Shown here: positions 62,023 through 64,000 of the stretch, piece by piece
How positions within the stretch are numbered: position 1 is the stretch's first letter
Layout: each line of letters starts with the position of its first letter
Assembly: GCF_009930875.1 (NCBI RefSeq)
Contig: NZ_CP025249.1
Span: 1,550,001-1,614,000 of the forward strand
Direction: 5' to 3'
Length of the DNA: 64,000 bases
Source: Actinomyces sp. 432
Lineage (GTDB): Bacteria > Actinomycetota > Actinomycetes > Actinomycetales > Actinomycetaceae
Translations under genes and position numbers: made by a program
Notes under the pieces: generated by a model
Told to the model about the DNA's origin: nothing
Databases searched by the model: none
Seen by the model: only the letters and a program-made list of their open reading frames with translations

Positions 62023-63981
62023 ATGACCTGTCCGAACACCACGCACTATTTGAGTCAGCCGCACCACGACACCGGGCCGGCCTATCTGCTGGGTACGCTC
62101 CGCCCCGGAGCCCAGCTCACCGCCAGGTTGTGGGTGCCCGCGCCCTGGGACCCCGAGCGCATCATCCTGCGCCAGGTAGTCGACGGTGAGCCCGCCCTGT
62201 CCAACGCCCAGCTAGTGGCCCGCACCGACGCCGGGTCCTGGTGGGAGGCACCCGTCCGGCTCGTCAACCCCACCAACCGCTACCGGTTCCTGCTGCTGAC
62301 GCCGGACTCCGACCACCCCTACGTCTGGTTCCACGCCGCTGGCCTATCCGACCACGACGTTCCCGACGCCACGGACTTCCGGGTCCTGGCCGACGACGAC
62401 GCGCCCGACTGGGTGCTCGATGCCGTGTGCTATCAGATCTTCCCGGACCGCTTCTGCGCCCACACCGCGCCGCATGAGCGCACCGCTCCCGCCTGGGCGC
62501 AGCCCCACGCGTGGCTCGCCGAGCCCCCGCTGGCGGGAGATCCCAGCGCGGCAGCCTGGTACGGAGGAGATCTGGACGGCATCGCCGACCACCTGGACTA
62601 CTTACAAGACCTGGGCGTCAACACTGTCTACCTGACCCCGGTCTTCCCGGCGGGATCCGTGCACCGATACGACTCCACCAGTTTCGACCGCGTGGATGAC
62701 CTCCTGGGCGGCGACGCGGCACTGGCCCGGCTGACTCGGGCGCTGCACGAACGCGGCATGCGCCTGGTGCTCGACCTGACCACCAACCACACGGGTGTCA
62801 CCCATGACTGGTTCCGGCGGGCCGTCACCGATGCCGAATCCCTCGAGGCCGGCTTCTACTCCTTCGACCACTATCCCGACCAGTACTCGACCTGGATGAA
62901 TGTGGAGTCGATGCCCAAGCTCGACCACCGCAGCCAGGCCATGCGCGACCGGCTGGTGCGGGGTCCTGAATCGGTGACGGCACGCTGGCTGCGCCCGCCG
63001 TACAACGCCGACGGTTGGCGCACGGACGTCGCAAATATGACCGGCCGGGCCGGCCTGGTGGACCTGGCCCACCAGGCAGCAACGGACATGCGCGCCACCA
63101 TGCGGCAGGTGCAGGCGGACACCGGGCGCGAGCTGTGGCTGGTGGCCGAGCACGGGTACGACGCCTCCGGTGATCTAACCGGATCCGGCTGGCAAGGCAC
63201 GATGAACTACCACGGCTTCACCCGGCCACTGTGGTCCTGGCTGGCCGCCCCCGATCCTGCCGACGGCCTGAATTGGCTGGGTATCCCCACCGGCATCCCG
63301 CGCCTGAAGGGCGGACCGGTCGCCCGCGGGGTGCGTGAGTACACCGCGCATATGCCGGCCACATCCATAACCCATTCGATGAACTTGCTCGGCTCGCACG
63401 ACACGCCGCGTATCCGCACCGTCGTCGGCTCCCGGGAGGCACAGCTGGTGGCGGCAACCGCCCTGTTCACCGTACCGGGGGTGCCAACCGTGTTCTCGGG
63501 AGACGAGCTCGGAGCCACGGGCCGCACCGGAGAGCACTCCCGCACCACCATGCCGTGGGCCGCTCCGCCTGGTGCCGAGGCCACCGACGAGCTCGGCCCG
63601 GCCGGGGCGTGGGGTCCGGTGGACCGCATCGTCCTGGAACGCTACCGGCACCTGGGACGGCTGCGCCAGGAGCTGCCCGCGCTACGACGCGGGGGTATGC
63701 GTTGGGTGCACGCCGACGACGACCTGCTGGTATGGCTGCGTACTCATCCGGACGGCGACGTGCTGGTGGCAGTTGCGCGGGCGGGCACCGCCGCGGTGGA
63801 CCTGCCGCTGTCCTGCCTACCGGCCGGAGCGGTGGATGAGGTGTATTCGATGGATGGCGTAGGCGTATCCGTGCTCGGCGATGCGGGCGGCCACCTGACC
63901 GTGAGCCCCACCGGGCCCGGATCGGCCGTGGTCGTGCTGAGGCCGGCGCTTCCGCGCACTGAAAAGGTCTGCACCCACTAG
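62023..63981 (+). CDS. GH13 amylase (neopullulanase/cyclomaltodextrinase-like)
   Basis: A 652-residue intracellular enzyme (no signal peptide) that should hydrolyse the imported maltodextrins. An N-terminal beta-sandwich domain (ARLWVPAPWDPERIILRQ) is followed by the barrel starting VLDAVCYQIFPDRFC. Catalytic sites are intact: DLTTNH, GWRTDVAN (nucleophile Asp), LWLVAEHG (acid/base Glu) and LLGSHDTPR. It lies 38 bases after malG and is probably in the same operon. It contrasts with the inactive homologue before malE. Confidence 0.88.
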   Translation: MTCPNTTHYLSQPHHDTGPAYLLGTLRPGAQLTARLWVPAPWDPERIILRQVVDGEPALSNAQLVARTDAGSWWEAPVRLVNPTNRYRFLLLTPDSDHPYVWFHAAGLSDHDVPDATDFRVLADDDAPDWVLDAVCYQIFPDRFCAHTAPHERTAPAWAQPHAWLAEPPLAGDPSAAAWYGGDLDGIADHLDYLQDLGVNTVYLTPVFPAGSVHRYDSTSFDRVDDLLGGDAALARLTRALHERGMRLVLDLTTNHTGVTHDWFRRAVTDAESLEAGFYSFDHYPDQYSTWMNVESMPKLDHRSQAMRDRLVRGPESVTARWLRPPYNADGWRTDVANMTGRAGLVDLAHQAATDMRATMRQVQADTGRELWLVAEHGYDASGDLTGSGWQGTMNYHGFTRPLWSWLAAPDPADGLNWLGIPTGIPRLKGGPVARGVREYTAHMPATSITHSMNLLGSHDTPRIRTVVGSREAQLVAATALFTVPGVPTVFSGDELGATGRTGEHSRTTMPWAAPPGAEATDELGPAGAWGPVDRIVLERYRHLGRLRQELPALRRGGMRWVHADDDLLVWLRTHPDGDVLVAVARAGTAAVDLPLSCLPAGAVDEVYSMDGVGVSVLGDAGGHLTVSPTGPGSAVVVLRPALPRTEKVCTH

Positions 63982-64000
63982 GCGCGATATGCATGGCTCG

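Overview
The window is high-GC actinobacterial DNA, most likely from an Actinomyces-like member of the Actinomycetaceae. The host genes that suggest this are a one-piece AceE pyruvate dehydrogenase E1 next to a DUF3052 gene, a PucR-type FasR regulator before acpP and fabF, a DUF3145 gene, and a Streptomyces-style maltose/maltodextrin ABC operon. The genus is an inference from gene families, not from a search.

Host left flank (1-11987): an aminotransferase, a decayed YdcF-type gene, tRNA-Val, DUF3052, aceE (frameshifted), aspA, fasR-acpP-fabF (fabF frameshifted), DUF3145, a small unknown gene and the remnant of an ion channel. Host right flank (51310-64000): tRNA-Asn, a conserved hypothetical gene, def, dnaG, dgt, and a maltodextrin locus (degenerate GH13-like protein, malE-like, malF, malG, GH13 amylase).

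Between them lies a complete siphovirus-type prophage of about 39.3 kb (11988-51309), inserted in the 3' end of tRNA-Asn and bounded by a 36-bp direct repeat (attL and attR). Apart from the left-end cassette, the repressor and one small gene at 49991, its genes lie on the minus strand. Early and replication genes run 49671 to 40057 (sliding-clamp-like protein, RusA, antirepressor, SSB, HNH protein). Packaging, head and tail genes run 39286 to 19865 (HNH, TerS, TerL, portal, MuF-EndoU toxin fusion with a putative immunity gene, scaffold, capsid, connectors, tail tube, frameshifted chaperones, tape measure with NlpC/P60, large FnIII tail protein). Lysis genes and a GDPD tail protein run 19684 to 15936. 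A plus-strand left-end cassette holds integrase and five small genes, several followed by their own hairpin.

The main discovery is the genetic switch. The immunity-repressor gene at 50985 reads in frame straight through the att core. In the prophage it stops within tRNA-Asn sequence (109 aa). In the circular phage genome the same frame continues into the sequence now at 12024-12085, giving a 128-aa form ending in an ssrA-like ...LTIAA tail. Integrase lies just downstream and also ends in ...QAAA. This is the architecture of integration-dependent immunity known from mycobacteriophages such as BPs and Brujita: integration itself would remove a degradation tag and so stabilise the repressor. A divergent HTH gene with a mirrored promoter completes the switch.

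Six genes, three host and three phage, lose frame by exactly one base inside a G/C homopolymer of 4 or 5. That pattern points to sequencing error rather than six real mutations.
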